Shown: positions 24,127 to 32,744, numbered from the stretch's first letter. The stretch is DNA of 43,664 nucleotides from Hyphomicrobiales bacterium (GCA_028285595.1 JANQOW010000120.1:1-43664); one strand, 5' to 3'. Numbers and translations are program-made. The notes: generated by a model not told the origin, from the sequence alone.

Positions 24127-26309
24127 CGGTAGGCGTAATCCTCCCGCTGCAAGGTCAGGTTCGGGGAGTAGTGCGGGTCCCTGCTAAGCGCCTCGCCCCA
24201 TTTGGCCTTGATGTGGGCCCGCTCGGCCGCAAACCTTGCCGCGTTTTCTGATGTGTCGTCGGCGCCCCTGGTATGGCTCTCCTTGTGATAAAGTTCCGCA
24301 TGGGGTGTCCAGATGTTCCGGTAGCCCAACCGCGCGACCTTCAGACAGAAATCCACATCGTTGAAGGCAACCGCGAGGTTCTCCTCATCCAGACCGCCGG
24401 CTTCTTCATAAACCGACTTGCGCACCGCCAGACAGGCGGCCGTGACAGCGGAGACGGTACGCACCACGCGCAGATGGCCGAAATAGCCCGATGCAGCGCG
24501 CGCGGCCCGCTTTTGGCCATGCCCCGCCACGCCGCCGATCCCCAGTACGATGCCCGCATGCTGAACGGTGTCGTCGGGATAATAAAGCTTGGCCCCGACA
24601 CACCCGATCTCCGGCTGTATGGCCCAGGCCACCATCTGGCTTAGCCAGCCCGGCGAGATCACCTCCACATCGTTGTTGGCAAGCACAACGACCGAGCCCT
24701 GGACGCGATCGACCGCGAAGTTGTTGAGGGCCGAGAAGTTGAACGCACCCTCATAGGGCAGAACCGAGACGTTCTCGCGCTGCGCAATCTCATCCAAATA
24801 CGCCAGGGTCTGAGGGTCCGATGACCCGTTGTCGACAATCACGATCTCATAATTGCCGTAGAGCGTCTTCTCCAAGATGGACGTCACGCATGGGCGCAGC
24901 ACCTCCACCGCATCCCGGGTGGGAATGATGATGCTCACATCAGGTTCCGGCTCGGGGGCTTTGGGGCGCGTGTGATAGAAAATGGAGCCGTCTGCCATGG
25001 AGGTCTCGTAGGCCAACCCAGCGCGCTCAATGTGCGCGTTCAACGCCTTCAGCGCCGCCTTTGCCGCATAGGTCTTCTCGCCCGATGAAAGCGCGGCTGA
25101 CCCTTTGGTCATGCGCCAATGATAGAGGATCTTGGGGATGTGGACGATGTTGGCCGGATAGGTCTGTTCCACCACGCGCAGGTAAAGATCATAGTCCTGG
25201 GCTCCCTCAAAGCCCTCCTGCCATCCCCCCACTTGGCGCACCATGCTCGAACGGATGGCCGTGAGGTGGTTCAGATAGTTCTGACAGCGAAAGAGCTCCA
25301 GAGAAAACTCGGGCTTGAAATAGGGCTCTGACCGGTTGCCAGCTTCGTCAATCTTGTCCTCATCGCTATAGATCAACTGCGCGTTCGGTGACCGGCCAAT
25401 CGCCAGAGCCAGCTCTGCCAAAGCGTGCTCGCGCAGCTTGTCGTCATGATCGAGCAACACCACCCAGGTGCCCGTCGCGAGATGCTGAAAGGCCGTGTTG
25501 GTGGCCGCAGCGATGTGGCCGTTCTGCGGGCGGAAGACCAGCTTGATGCGCTCGTGCTTCTGAGCCCACCGTTCCAGCGTGCGGCGCATGTGCGGGACGG
25601 TGGACCCGTCATCGGCAATGCACAGCTCCCAATGAGGATAGATCTGATCCACAACCGATTGGATTGCTTCATCCAGAAGCTCAGCAGGGGTGTTGAACAC
25701 AGGCATCAACACGCTGAAAAGCGGCGCGCTCTCCAAGCGATCCACGGTGCACTTCAGGTCATCTGCATCGCGTGCAGGGTTGTAGTCATGTTGCTCAATC
25801 CAGCGGGCAAAGTCTTGCTTGCGCTGGGTCTGAGCCCCTCCCCTTAAGCGCTTGAAAGGATGAACATAGAGCAATCTGGTACCGTCAGCCTGAGCGCGCG
25901 CCTTGGCGGTGAAGAGCCAGCGCCCCAGAAGCGCCCGCGCGGCCAAGCGCCCGGCATAGGCCAGCGCGCCTGCCGCCCCGAACGTTGCGTGTTCTATACG
26001 GTCAAACTCAAAAGAGTGTTCCGGGGCACCCGGCGTGAGGCGCAACCCCACAGTGCTTTTGGCCGTGCGCACCAACACTTCATGGGCGCCGTCCTGCGTG
26101 GGCCCCAGCGGCAGCGCACTGGCCTCTGAAAACCCGTCACCCCAGTCAAACACCAGCCGCGGGCGCAGATTGTCGGTTGAGGCCGCTTGAAGGCGAAAAA
26201 GATGCCAGCCGGGCTTCAAGGCGTGCGGAAACGCGATCTCGCACACAGCGCTCTCCAGCTCTCCGGCGAACCGGAACGTGGCGTGGGGGCGGAGGTCGAC
26301 GCGGCGCAT
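24123..26309 (-). CDS. Two-domain family 2 glycosyltransferase
   Basis: A 728-residue protein with two GT2 domains in tandem. The first (about 198-420) begins FSVLMPVFNTPAELLDEAIQ, with ADDGST and the D-x-D motif in LLDHDDKL, then IYSDEDKIDEAG. The second (about 450-690) begins VSIIIPTRDAVEVLRPCV, with IVDNGSSD and VLANNDVEV. Residues 1-190 form a mostly beta N-terminal part with no obvious motif. Such proteins build rhamnan or O-antigen chains and often hold two different activities. There is no signal peptide or clear TM, so it is probably cytoplasmic and membrane-associated. The neighbours are not polysaccharide genes, so it appears as an orphan. Confidence 0.9.
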   Translation of the reverse strand: MRRVDLRPHATFRFAGELESAVCEIAFPHALKPGWHLFRLQAASTDNLRPRLVFDWGDGFSEASALPLGPTQDGAHEVLVRTAKSTVGLRLTPGAPEHSFEFDRIEHATFGAAGALAYAGRLAARALLGRWLFTAKARAQADGTRLLYVHPFKRLRGGAQTQRKQDFARWIEQHDYNPARDADDLKCTVDRLESAPLFSVLMPVFNTPAELLDEAIQSVVDQIYPHWELCIADDGSTVPHMRRTLERWAQKHERIKLVFRPQNGHIAAATNTAFQHLATGTWVVLLDHDDKLREHALAELALAIGRSPNAQLIYSDEDKIDEAGNRSEPYFKPEFSLELFRCQNYLNHLTAIRSSMVRQVGGWQEGFEGAQDYDLYLRVVEQTYPANIVHIPKILYHWRMTKGSAALSSGEKTYAAKAALKALNAHIERAGLAYETSMADGSIFYHTRPKAPEPEPDVSIIIPTRDAVEVLRPCVTSILEKTLYGNYEIVIVDNGSSDPQTLAYLDEIAQRENVSVLPYEGAFNFSALNNFAVDRVQGSVVVLANNDVEVISPGWLSQMVAWAIQPEIGCVGAKLYYPDDTVQHAGIVLGIGGVAGHGQKRAARAASGYFGHLRVVRTVSAVTAACLAVRKSVYEEAGGLDEENLAVAFNDVDFCLKVARLGYRNIWTPHAELYHKESHTRGADDTSENAARFAAERAHIKAKWGEALSRDPHYSPNLTLQREDYAYR

Positions 26310-26330
26310 CTGGCAACCCTGGGTGATGTG

Positions 26331-26371
26331 CGAAGCACGAGTGCGTTTGTGTTATCGGGCCTCGTGCTTCG
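26331..26371. repeat. Perfect 11-bp inverted repeat upstream of the glycosyltransferase gene
   Basis: Arms CGAAGCACGAG (26331-26341) and CTCGTGCTTCG (26361-26371) with a 19-base loop. It starts 22 bp before the ATG of the glycosyltransferase gene (transcribed leftwards), so the hairpin could form in the leader, or the dyad could be an operator. Confidence 0.55.
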
Positions 26372-26387
26372 GATCAACCCGGGCGCC

Positions 26388-26421
26388 TAGAGCAATTCCG
26401 CGTCCCTGCGAAAGCGGGGAC
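26388..26421. repeat. REP-like hairpin with GAAA loop, joined to a TAGAGC element
   Basis: The stem GTCCCTGC (26402-26409) and GCGGGGAC (26414-26421), with one T-G wobble, closes a GAAA tetraloop. It is preceded at 26388-26399 by TAGAGCAATTCC, which nearly matches TAGAGCAGTTCT at 29120-29131. Small palindromes of this sort are common dispersed units in Alphaproteobacteria. It also could end transcription of nothing obvious, since both flanking genes run leftwards. Confidence 0.5.
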
Positions 26422-26489
26422 CTTCTCAGCCAAGGGAAAGGTGTGAGCTATGGGCCCTCGCGTGCGCAAGGGCGCGGGGTGGGTGTAGT

Positions 26490-27173
26490 CTAAAAGCGCA
26501 GGATGCGCAGCCAACGGGCTATGTCGAGAAGGCTCATCAACGCCGCGGCCACATAGGTGAAGGCGGCAGCTTTGAGGATCTTGCGGGCGGCAGGGAGATC
26601 CTCTTCGGGCACAAAGCGCCCCTTCTCCAAGATCGGCAAAGCGCGTTTGAAGCTGGCGTCAAACTCCACCGGCAAGGTCACCGCATGGGCCAGAGCGCTG
26701 GTGCCGATGAGGGCCAGCCCCGCTGCCACCTCCAACAGGATCACGGAAGGCGCGCGCGTGAGAACCGCGATAAAGGGCGTGGCCAGCAACACCATGCTGC
26801 CCACACGCTGGATCATATGCACAGCCCCCGCCATGCGCGTGCGCAGCTTCAGCGGGGCATAGCCGTGCGCATCCTGCAATGCATGGGCAACCTCGTGGGT
26901 GGCCACGGCAACGGCCGTCAGAGAACGGCCATCATGGTTGGCCTGACTAAGGCGCACGGCTTTGTCACGTGGGTCGTAATGATCGCCTTCCTGGCTCACT
27001 TCCACGGTGACGTGATCGAGCCCGGCCTCATTCAGCAAATGGGTGGCAAGCTCGCCGCCCGTGCCCGGAAAGTCCGGCCGGTCGTGATTGTGCTGTTCCA
27101 TCACCCGCTTCACCCACATGTTGGGGAGAAACACGATGGCCAGGACCAAGATGCCGAGAACCGCGTAAACCAT
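26490..27173 (-). CDS. Membrane zinc metallopeptidase, YugP-like
   Basis: A 227-residue membrane protein of the YugP family of putative neutral zinc peptidases. An N-terminal helix (residues 1-20) is followed by the domain with the zinc motif ATHEVAHALQDAHGY (HExxH), and helices at about 120-180. TLPVEFDASFKRALPIL carries the third, acidic ligand candidate seen in this family. The role is not established; membrane quality control is a guess. It follows the LysR gene by only 5 bp in the same direction, across a small dyad (27176-27189). Confidence 0.86.
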   Translation of the reverse strand: MVYAVLGILVLAIVFLPNMWVKRVMEQHNHDRPDFPGTGGELATHLLNEAGLDHVTVEVSQEGDHYDPRDKAVRLSQANHDGRSLTAVAVATHEVAHALQDAHGYAPLKLRTRMAGAVHMIQRVGSMVLLATPFIAVLTRAPSVILLEVAAGLALIGTSALAHAVTLPVEFDASFKRALPILEKGRFVPEEDLPAARKILKAAAFTYVAAALMSLLDIARWLRILRF

Positions 27174-27175
27174 AT

Positions 27176-27189
27176 ACCCTATGTAGGGT
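27176..27189 (-). promoter_or_regulatory. Small dyad over LysR stop and peptidase ribosome site
   Basis: ACCCTA-TG-TAGGGT spans the stop codon of the LysR gene and the AGGG that would be the ribosome site for the peptidase ATG at 27171-27173. As RNA it can form a 5-bp stem with a four-base loop, which would hide the ribosome site unless ribosomes from LysR open it. Confidence 0.3.
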
Positions 27190-28120
27190 GCTCAGCGGAT
27201 AAATCCAAAGACGCAACGGCGATTTGCCCGCGCCGTTCGGTCAAGAAGTCGATGAACAGGCGCAGCAACTCCAACCGCCGATTTTGTTCCGGATAGTAAA
27301 GATAAAAGGGCGGCAGATCCGCCGCGAAGGGCTCCAGGATCGGGACCAGCCTGCCCGCGTCCAGATCTTCGGCAATCACTTTACGCAAGGACCAGGCGAT
27401 CCCATGCCCGTCACGCACGGCCTGCATCACGAGGTGCATGTTGTCGAAAATCAAGGTGGTCGGCGGATCGATGGTCTTTGTCTGGCCGTCCTCAACGAAC
27501 TGCCAGTCGCCCATCCGTTTGGCGGTGAAGAATTTGTGGCGGATGCAGTGATGGCGCAGCAGATCGCGCGGATGTTCAGGCCGTCCGTAGCGCGCAAGAT
27601 AAGAAGGGGCTGCCATGTAACACGTTTCCAAGGGTCCGGTGAGACGCACGGCCACCATGTCTGTGGTCAACCGGTCGCCGGTGCGGATGCCGGCGTGAAA
27701 CCCGTCTTTCACAATGTCCACCAGTTGCTCATTGATGGACAGATCAAGGCACACATCGGGATATTGCGCCCGGAACTCCGCCAGAACCGGGGCGATCACG
27801 AGCATGTAGGCGCCGCGCGGAAGGGTGAGCCGCAAGGTGCCTGTGGTCGACCGGCCGACGGCTTTTGAGCCTTCAATGGCTTGCACAATCTCCGCGAACG
27901 CCGGCGCGGCTCCCGCGGCAAGCGCCTGGCCTGCGTCAGTCAGCTCCAATGATCTCGTTGTGCGCACCATGAGGTCCACCCCCATGCGCTGCTCAAGCGC
28001 CTTGAGCTGATGGCTCACCGTGGGCGCGCCAACGCCCAAGGCGCGCGCGGCCGCCCGCAGCGACCCCTCCCGGACGATGGCCAGGAACACTTCGATACCG
28101 CTGATGGTTGCACGCTTCAT
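27179..28120 (-). CDS. LysR-family transcriptional regulator
   Basis: A 313-residue LTTR. The N-terminal winged helix reads GIEVFLAIVREGSLRAAARALGVGAPTVSHQLKALEQRMGVDLMVRTTRSLELTDAG, followed by a substrate-binding domain GTLRLTLPRGAYMLVIAPVLAEFRAQYPDV. ATG at 28118-28120 is chosen because MKRATISGIEVF is the typical start; 12 extra codons upstream are open. It is divergent from an EamA transporter gene with 96 bp between them and may control it. The effector is unknown. Confidence 0.92.
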   Translation of the reverse strand: MKRATISGIEVFLAIVREGSLRAAARALGVGAPTVSHQLKALEQRMGVDLMVRTTRSLELTDAGQALAAGAAPAFAEIVQAIEGSKAVGRSTTGTLRLTLPRGAYMLVIAPVLAEFRAQYPDVCLDLSINEQLVDIVKDGFHAGIRTGDRLTTDMVAVRLTGPLETCYMAAPSYLARYGRPEHPRDLLRHHCIRHKFFTAKRMGDWQFVEDGQTKTIDPPTTLIFDNMHLVMQAVRDGHGIAWSLRKVIAEDLDAGRLVPILEPFAADLPPFYLYYPEQNRRLELLRLFIDFLTERRGQIAVASLDLSAEHPT

Positions 28121-28216
28121 TGTTCGATTTTTTGCAATATTATAAAGCAATTTCAACGACTATTTGAACAGCATTGGCCACGTTATACTGCGCGACGAAC
28201 AACCAACGGAGCGCGT
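28121..28216. promoter_or_regulatory. Intergenic control region between lysR and the EamA transporter gene
   Basis: TTGC-N11-GCAA (28132-28150) resembles the dyads bound by LysR proteins. TATACT at 28184-28189 could be the -10 box for the transporter gene, but TTGAAC at 28164-28169 is only 14 bp before it, so the -35 is uncertain. GGAG at 28208-28211 is the ribosome site for the transporter. Confidence 0.35.
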
Positions 28217-29122
28217 ATGGCTTCCAGACAAGACCGTACAGGTCTCGGCATTGTCATCATTCTCGGCTCGGTTCTGACCATGGCGTTCGCGGACGCCGTG
28301 GTGAAACTGGTCAGCGCGAACATCACCGTCTGGCAGGTGTTCGTGGCGCGCTCTCTGGTGGCCATTCCTCTGTTGGCAGCCTTGGGGGTTCTGGGCGGCA
28401 CCAACTTCAGCCTCAAGGCGCCGAAGTGGGCGCTTTTGCGCAGTGCCCTTCTGTTGCTCACCTGGCTTGCCTTTTACGCCTCGTTCCCGGTGCTCGATCT
28501 GTCGGTGGCGGCGGTCGCGGTGTACACCAACCCCATCATGATCGCCCTCTTGTCGGCCCTGCTGATTGGCGAGCCGGTGCACGGGCGCCAGTGGGGCGGT
28601 GTTCTTCTGGGCTTTGCCGGCGTGCTGGCGATCCTCAAGCCAGGCACCGAGGCGTTTTCCTGGTTCACCCTCTTGCCGCTTATGGGAGCTGCGTTCTACG
28701 CCCTGGCTATGGTGCTCACCCGCAGCAAGTGCCAGGACGAAGACCCCTTGGGCCTGGCGCTCAGCCTGCACGGCGCCTTTTTGGTCACCGGGCTCATCGC
28801 CACGGCCGTCCTTGCGCTCATCGGTTTTAACGCCGAGACCAAAGCGGCCTTCCCTTTCCTGCTCGGCGACTGGGCCCCCATGGGCCTGCGCGAATGGGGT
28901 CTGATGATCCTGATCGGAGCCCTGTCGGCTGCCTATTCCATTGGCGTTGCGAAGGCTTATCAAATCGCCCCGCCGCCGGTGATCGCCACTTTTGATTATG
29001 CCTATCTGGTGTCGGCGGCGCTGTGGGGGTTCGTGTTCTTTGCCGAGACGCCCGATCTTTTGACTGTGGCCGGCATGGTGCTGATCACGGCCGCAGGTGT
29101 GCTGGTGGCCGCGCGGACTTAG
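28217..29122 (+). CDS. EamA/DMT-family transporter
   Basis: A 301-residue inner-membrane protein with ten predicted helices in two EamA repeats. The first repeat starts IVIILGSVLTMAFADAVVKLVS and ends LLSALLIGEPVHGRQWGGVLLGFAGVLAI, the usual repeat end; the second ends FFAETPDLLTVAGMVLITAAGVLVA. Members export amino acids, drugs or other metabolites; the substrate is unknown. ATG at 28217 has GGAG five bases before it. It is divergent from the LysR gene, a common regulator/exporter pair. Its TAG stop lies in the left arm of the dyad at 29120-29152. Confidence 0.9.
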   Translation: MASRQDRTGLGIVIILGSVLTMAFADAVVKLVSANITVWQVFVARSLVAIPLLAALGVLGGTNFSLKAPKWALLRSALLLLTWLAFYASFPVLDLSVAAVAVYTNPIMIALLSALLIGEPVHGRQWGGVLLGFAGVLAILKPGTEAFSWFTLLPLMGAAFYALAMVLTRSKCQDEDPLGLALSLHGAFLVTGLIATAVLALIGFNAETKAAFPFLLGDWAPMGLREWGLMILIGALSAAYSIGVAKAYQIAPPPVIATFDYAYLVSAALWGFVFFAETPDLLTVAGMVLITAAGVLVAART

Positions 29123-29152
29123 AGCAGTTCTTTGTCATATGGAGTCGCTCTA
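29120..29152. terminator. TAGAGC...GCTCTA dyad carrying both convergent stop codons
   Basis: TAGAGC (29120-29125) and GCTCTA (29147-29152) form inverted arms around 21 bases. The TAG in the left arm is the stop of the EamA gene and the complement of CTA in the right arm is the stop of the rhodanese gene. TAGAGC-bounded repeats of about this length are frequent between alphaproteobacterial genes; a weak bidirectional terminator role is possible. Confidence 0.45.
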
Positions 29153-29701
29153 GGGCTTGGGCGTGTAGCTGATCAACTCTCTTTTGGAGATCAACCGGCC
29201 CCAGGAGCGGTTATAGGGGTGCACATAGCGGGTGCTCTGTCCACCGCGGGCGAGCGGGCGGCCCTCATTGTGCCACTGAAAAATGCCGCCGGTGAGATTG
29301 TAGATTTTTGTGTCCCCCTGACGCTTCAACACGCGCGCAAGCCGCGCCGCCAGGGCCGATGAGCGCACCCCCACTGAACAATAGACCAAGACGGTCTTGC
29401 CGGCGACGAGGTCTGCGTGTTTGCGCATGAACTCAGCCGGGCGCGTGTCAGGATCGATGCGGATGGCATTGCCGATGTGGCTGACCGCAAACTCGCCCTT
29501 CTCGCGCACATCAAAGATCACCACATCTTCAGGGTTGAAGGCTTTCAGGTCTTGAGCCGTGAGATGCTGGACCGTGTTGAACCGTTCCTTCACGTCGGCA
29601 TGGACGGAGGCGAGCGTGCGATCCTTGGCTGGCGCGGCGGTTGAGATCGCCACCAGCGCGGCGGCGGTCGTGAGCGCAATATGGAGGCGTTTCAATCTCA
29701 T
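29150..29701 (-). CDS. Secreted rhodanese-domain protein
   Basis: A 183-residue protein with an N-terminal signal peptide (MRLKRLHIALTTAAALVAIS, cut near APA-KD) and one rhodanese domain. FDVREKGEFAVSHIGNAIRI is the first rhodanese motif, and VYCSVGVRSS is the active-site loop with its Cys. It would transfer sulfane sulfur or act as a phosphatase-like or redox-sensing domain in the periplasm. ATG at 29699-29701 is chosen with GGGGAGG just upstream. The stop overlaps the dyad shared with the EamA gene. Confidence 0.87.
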   Translation of the reverse strand: MRLKRLHIALTTAAALVAISTAAPAKDRTLASVHADVKERFNTVQHLTAQDLKAFNPEDVVIFDVREKGEFAVSHIGNAIRIDPDTRPAEFMRKHADLVAGKTVLVYCSVGVRSSALAARLARVLKRQGDTKIYNLTGGIFQWHNEGRPLARGGQSTRYVHPYNRSWGRLISKRELISYTPKP

Positions 29702-29765
29702 GGCCTCCCCTCGCACACGCAGCGCCGCACGGTCAAATAAACCTCCGGTGATCCTTCAGTGTTTG

Positions 29766-30890
29766 CTAATCCGATAACAGGTTGCCGGTGCGGCCCTCCA
29801 CCGGGGTGGTGCCGAAGATCTTGCCAATGTCCTGTCCGGGACGGGCGAGCTTTTCCAGGCTCCTTGTAAAGAAGCGCCCTGAAGTCTCCGCCAGAACCGG
29901 CGTACGGGCGCCGTCTGTGCCAAGGGCCGACACATCCACGATCTCCGCCACCAGATCGCCGGCCTCAACCATGGCCCCAAGGGGCTTTTTATACGCAACG
30001 ATGCCCGGCGCCGTGGCCCACACGAAAACGGTTTGCTCAAACGGGCCCGCTTCCCCCTTGAACGCCGGCTGTGGACCTGGATCGCCAGCAATGCAGCCAC
30101 GCCGTTGCAGAAAGCGGAACAGGCCGTCGGCATCCTGGCGCGCCAGTTCATCGCTCACATCATGGAGCCCCCTGAGCTCAACCACCGCGCTGAGCGGCAC
30201 TTCAACGGGATGTGCCTCATGCACGCTCACATACGGGGCCGCTATGGTCTCCTCAAACGGATTGTTGCCCGAGGCCCGGGCCAGCATGACCACTTCGATG
30301 CCAAGCTCGGCCGCCAAGTCTTCTGCGTTCGGCCAATTCAGCGGATCGAGAAACAGGTGCATCTCCGCATCAGAATCGGTGTGCAGATCAACCACAATGT
30401 CAGCATCAAACGCGAGCTGTTGCAGCTTCACATGCAGGTCATCAATGGCAAAACGCGGCTGTATGGCGTCAAGCGCGTCGGCGATGGCCGCCCGCACGGC
30501 CTTCGTGTTCTCCGCCGCATTGTGCCCCAACGCCCCCTCAACGCGCTCCAGAACGGCGGCGCTGGTGTCAAAGAAGCCGCGATTGTAGTTTCCGCCGGTT
30601 TCCATGTCGTGCCGGCCGAAATGATTGGCGCTCAGGATTTGAGACAGGCCGATAGGGTTGGCGATAGGCACCAGCACAATCTCGCCGGTGATTGCGCCTG
30701 CCTCATCTGCCGCCTTCAGTCTGTCCGCCAGATGGTGGGCCGTTAAGGGCGCGGCCAACTCGTTGGCGTGAATGCCGGCTTGCACGTAAACCTTCGGCCG
30801 CGCGCCCGGTTGGCCGAAGCGGTGAACCGTAAGGCTACGGTGATCGTTGAGGCTGACTTCTCTCAACGGGATCTGTTCTGTTGTCGCCAT
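29766..30890 (-). CDS. AstE/AspA-like zinc deacylase (M14 family)
   Basis: A 374-residue protein of the succinylglutamate desuccinylase/aspartoacylase family, a zinc carboxypeptidase fold. GIHANELAA carries the HxxE zinc ligands, and IVDLHTDSDAEMHLFL has the downstream His in the usual place. NYNRGFFD and PLGAMVEAGDLVAEIVDVSAL are also typical of the subgroup that has a C-terminal biotinyl-like barrel. It cleaves an acyl-amino acid or similar amide; the substrate is unknown. ATG at 30888-30890 is chosen because GAGG is upstream and an earlier TTG has no such site. It is divergent from the following SDR. Confidence 0.86.
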   Translation of the reverse strand: MATTEQIPLREVSLNDHRSLTVHRFGQPGARPKVYVQAGIHANELAAPLTAHHLADRLKAADEAGAITGEIVLVPIANPIGLSQILSANHFGRHDMETGGNYNRGFFDTSAAVLERVEGALGHNAAENTKAVRAAIADALDAIQPRFAIDDLHVKLQQLAFDADIVVDLHTDSDAEMHLFLDPLNWPNAEDLAAELGIEVVMLARASGNNPFEETIAAPYVSVHEAHPVEVPLSAVVELRGLHDVSDELARQDADGLFRFLQRRGCIAGDPGPQPAFKGEAGPFEQTVFVWATAPGIVAYKKPLGAMVEAGDLVAEIVDVSALGTDGARTPVLAETSGRFFTRSLEKLARPGQDIGKIFGTTPVEGRTGNLLSD

Positions 30891-31024
30891 GGGGACCTCG
30901 TCCTGTGTTTTCAACGCCGCTGCCGCGCCGGCAGCCGGGCTGCGGACTTTTCTGGCGAAACGGTCATGGTGTTCCTCCGGTTCTCTGGTAGGCTAAGGAT
31001 CACTGTGTTTCAGGGAGATGCGAG

Positions 31025-31735
31025 ATGGCAAGACCAGAATATAGAAGTGCACTGATTGTGGGGGCTGGAAGCGGACTTTCAGCCTCTTTTGCGCGGCTGT
31101 GTGCAGGCGAAGGCTGGACCCTGTCGCTGGCGGCGCGCACGCCGAACGATTTGGCCGACCTATGCGCCCAAACGGGCGCGCAGGCCTACACCTGCGATGC
31201 ATCGGATCCGGAAAGCGTGGCAAAGCTGTTCTCCACATTGGATGATGAAGGCAGCACGCCGGATGTGGTGCTCTACAACGCGTCCGGGCGCGAGCGCGGG
31301 CCTTTTGTGGGGCTCGATGCGGAGCGCGTGCGCCAAGCCATTTTGGTGAGCGGCTATGGCGGCTTTCTGGTGGCGCAAGAGGCTGTGAAGCGGATGGAGC
31401 CCAATGGCCATGGCGCGGTGCTCTTCACCGGTGCCTCGGCCTCTGTGAAGGGCTATCCACAGTCGGCACCGTTTGCCATGGGCAAGTTTGCGCTTCGGGG
31501 GCTGGCGCAATCCATGGCCCGCGAGCTGGCGCCCAAAGGCATACACGTGGCCCACTTCGTGATCGACGGCGGCATTCGGAACCCGGATCGCCCGGAGCGG
31601 ATGGACGCGGCGGACAATCCGGATTCAATGCTGTGTCCGGATGCGATTGCGGAGACCTATATGCATGTGGTGAAGCAGGACCGCTCGGCCTGGACGTGGG
31701 AAGTGGAACTGCGGCCTTGGGTGGAGCGGTTTTAG
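31025..31735 (+). CDS. SDR-family protein with Phe in place of catalytic Tyr
   Basis: A 236-residue short-chain dehydrogenase/reductase fold. The nucleotide loop is VGAGSGLSASFA and the NAG-like motif is YNASG. Where the active site should be YxxxK the sequence is F150-A-M-G-K154 (APFAMGKFALRG), so Lys is kept but Tyr is Phe; a Ser (S138) lies at the usual distance. This variant may be inactive or use another acid. Some SDRs with FAxxKFAL are widespread, so this may be a subfamily trait. It is divergent from the deacylase gene. Confidence 0.85.
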   Translation: MARPEYRSALIVGAGSGLSASFARLCAGEGWTLSLAARTPNDLADLCAQTGAQAYTCDASDPESVAKLFSTLDDEGSTPDVVLYNASGRERGPFVGLDAERVRQAILVSGYGGFLVAQEAVKRMEPNGHGAVLFTGASASVKGYPQSAPFAMGKFALRGLAQSMARELAPKGIHVAHFVIDGGIRNPDRPERMDAADNPDSMLCPDAIAETYMHVVKQDRSAWTWEVELRPWVERF

Positions 31736-31979
31736 GGGGGAGTGCATTCCCTATGGCCAATTTATAACACTGCCGGCGTACACCCGGACGCGGACAGGGC
31801 GGCCTCTGCATTTGTAGCGGCGCTTGTGAGCCTCTTTGAAGATCGGATCGTTAGATTGTGACGTCTGCTGTGCGGACAAAGTGACCACAGTTACCGGCGT
31901 TTCTAGGCTGGTAAGGTCGCGCTTATAGTTGAACTTACAGAGAATTCTCCGGAAGTAATGAGCGAGCTTACGGAAACCG

Positions 31980-32558
31980 CTATCTGCTCGGTTCGCAGCC
32001 CTGGAAGTAATTTACGAACTTGTTTCGGCTTGTCAGCATAGTCTGATTGTAGATAGCTGCATATTCATCGAATGCCGATATCATTTCTGGTGTGAACTCA
32101 GATCTATCACCCTGAAGGGCGTAACGGGTTTTCGAAAAGAGGAACGTGGCGGAGGTGCAGATGACGCCCGGTGTGTAAGCCATCTTCTGTTGAGGGTGTT
32201 TTCGACCAACGAAAGAAAACAGCCTGAGATCGAAGTCGGCACGCGCGTCGTGTGTCGGGTCCAGTCTTTTGAGATGTTGAAAGCGCATCTTAACTCGCTC
32301 ACGAAACGCCTCCATAGCAACGAAAGGTCCGGCCCAGCCTCCTGTTGTTGGTTGAACGAGCGCCCCGCCCCAATTGCGCTCAAGCAGCGTCAATTTTGCA
32401 ATGTGCGCACGTTTGAGCGACTGCTCTAGTTCGATAAGCGATTCATTTGCTTGGGTAGGCGATGAAAGCATTACCATGGCAGCTATTGCCGAGAATGCGA
32501 GCCCCAACTGCGAAAGCCCCCCACCTGAAAACCCAAGTGCGATGATCTGAATTTTCAT
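31980..32558 (-). CDS. Secreted hypothetical protein
   Basis: A 192-residue protein that I do not recognise. It begins with a long signal peptide (hydrophobic residues about 14-34, then SSPTQA-NES). The mature part is rich in charged residues with LKRAHIAKLTLLERNWGGALV and two Cys (VICTSATF and FQGCEPSR at the end). AAAGGAATTCTC before the ATG (32556-32558) is a good ribosome site. The base composition is AT-richer than the flanks, in line with an acquired pocket. Confidence 0.55.
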   Translation of the reverse strand: MKIQIIALGFSGGGLSQLGLAFSAIAAMVMLSSPTQANESLIELEQSLKRAHIAKLTLLERNWGGALVQPTTGGWAGPFVAMEAFRERVKMRFQHLKRLDPTHDARADFDLRLFSFVGRKHPQQKMAYTPGVICTSATFLFSKTRYALQGDRSEFTPEMISAFDEYAAIYNQTMLTSRNKFVNYFQGCEPSR

Positions 32559-32643
32559 GAGAATTCCTTTCGGGCAGCTAGCGACACATAGTAATAGTCC
32601 AGTTGTTAATATTCACTTGGCTCACTAGCCCCGCGCACCATTA

Positions 32644-32669
32644 GAGGGTCCAAAATGAGCTCGTAGCGG
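32644..32669 (-). repeat. Dispersed intergenic repeat, copy D
   Basis: Read leftwards it is CCGCTACGAGCTCATTTTGG followed by ACCCTC, a diverged copy of the repeat core GCTctGAGCCCattgtGGACctt. See the copies at 33134, 39069, 40236 and 41729. Confidence 0.4.
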
Positions 32670-32744
32670 CCATCTAACGAATTTGGCAGCCCTCTTCGGA
32701 GCTGAACGGCAGCTTCGCGGACTAACCGGACCTGGGAGGAACTC

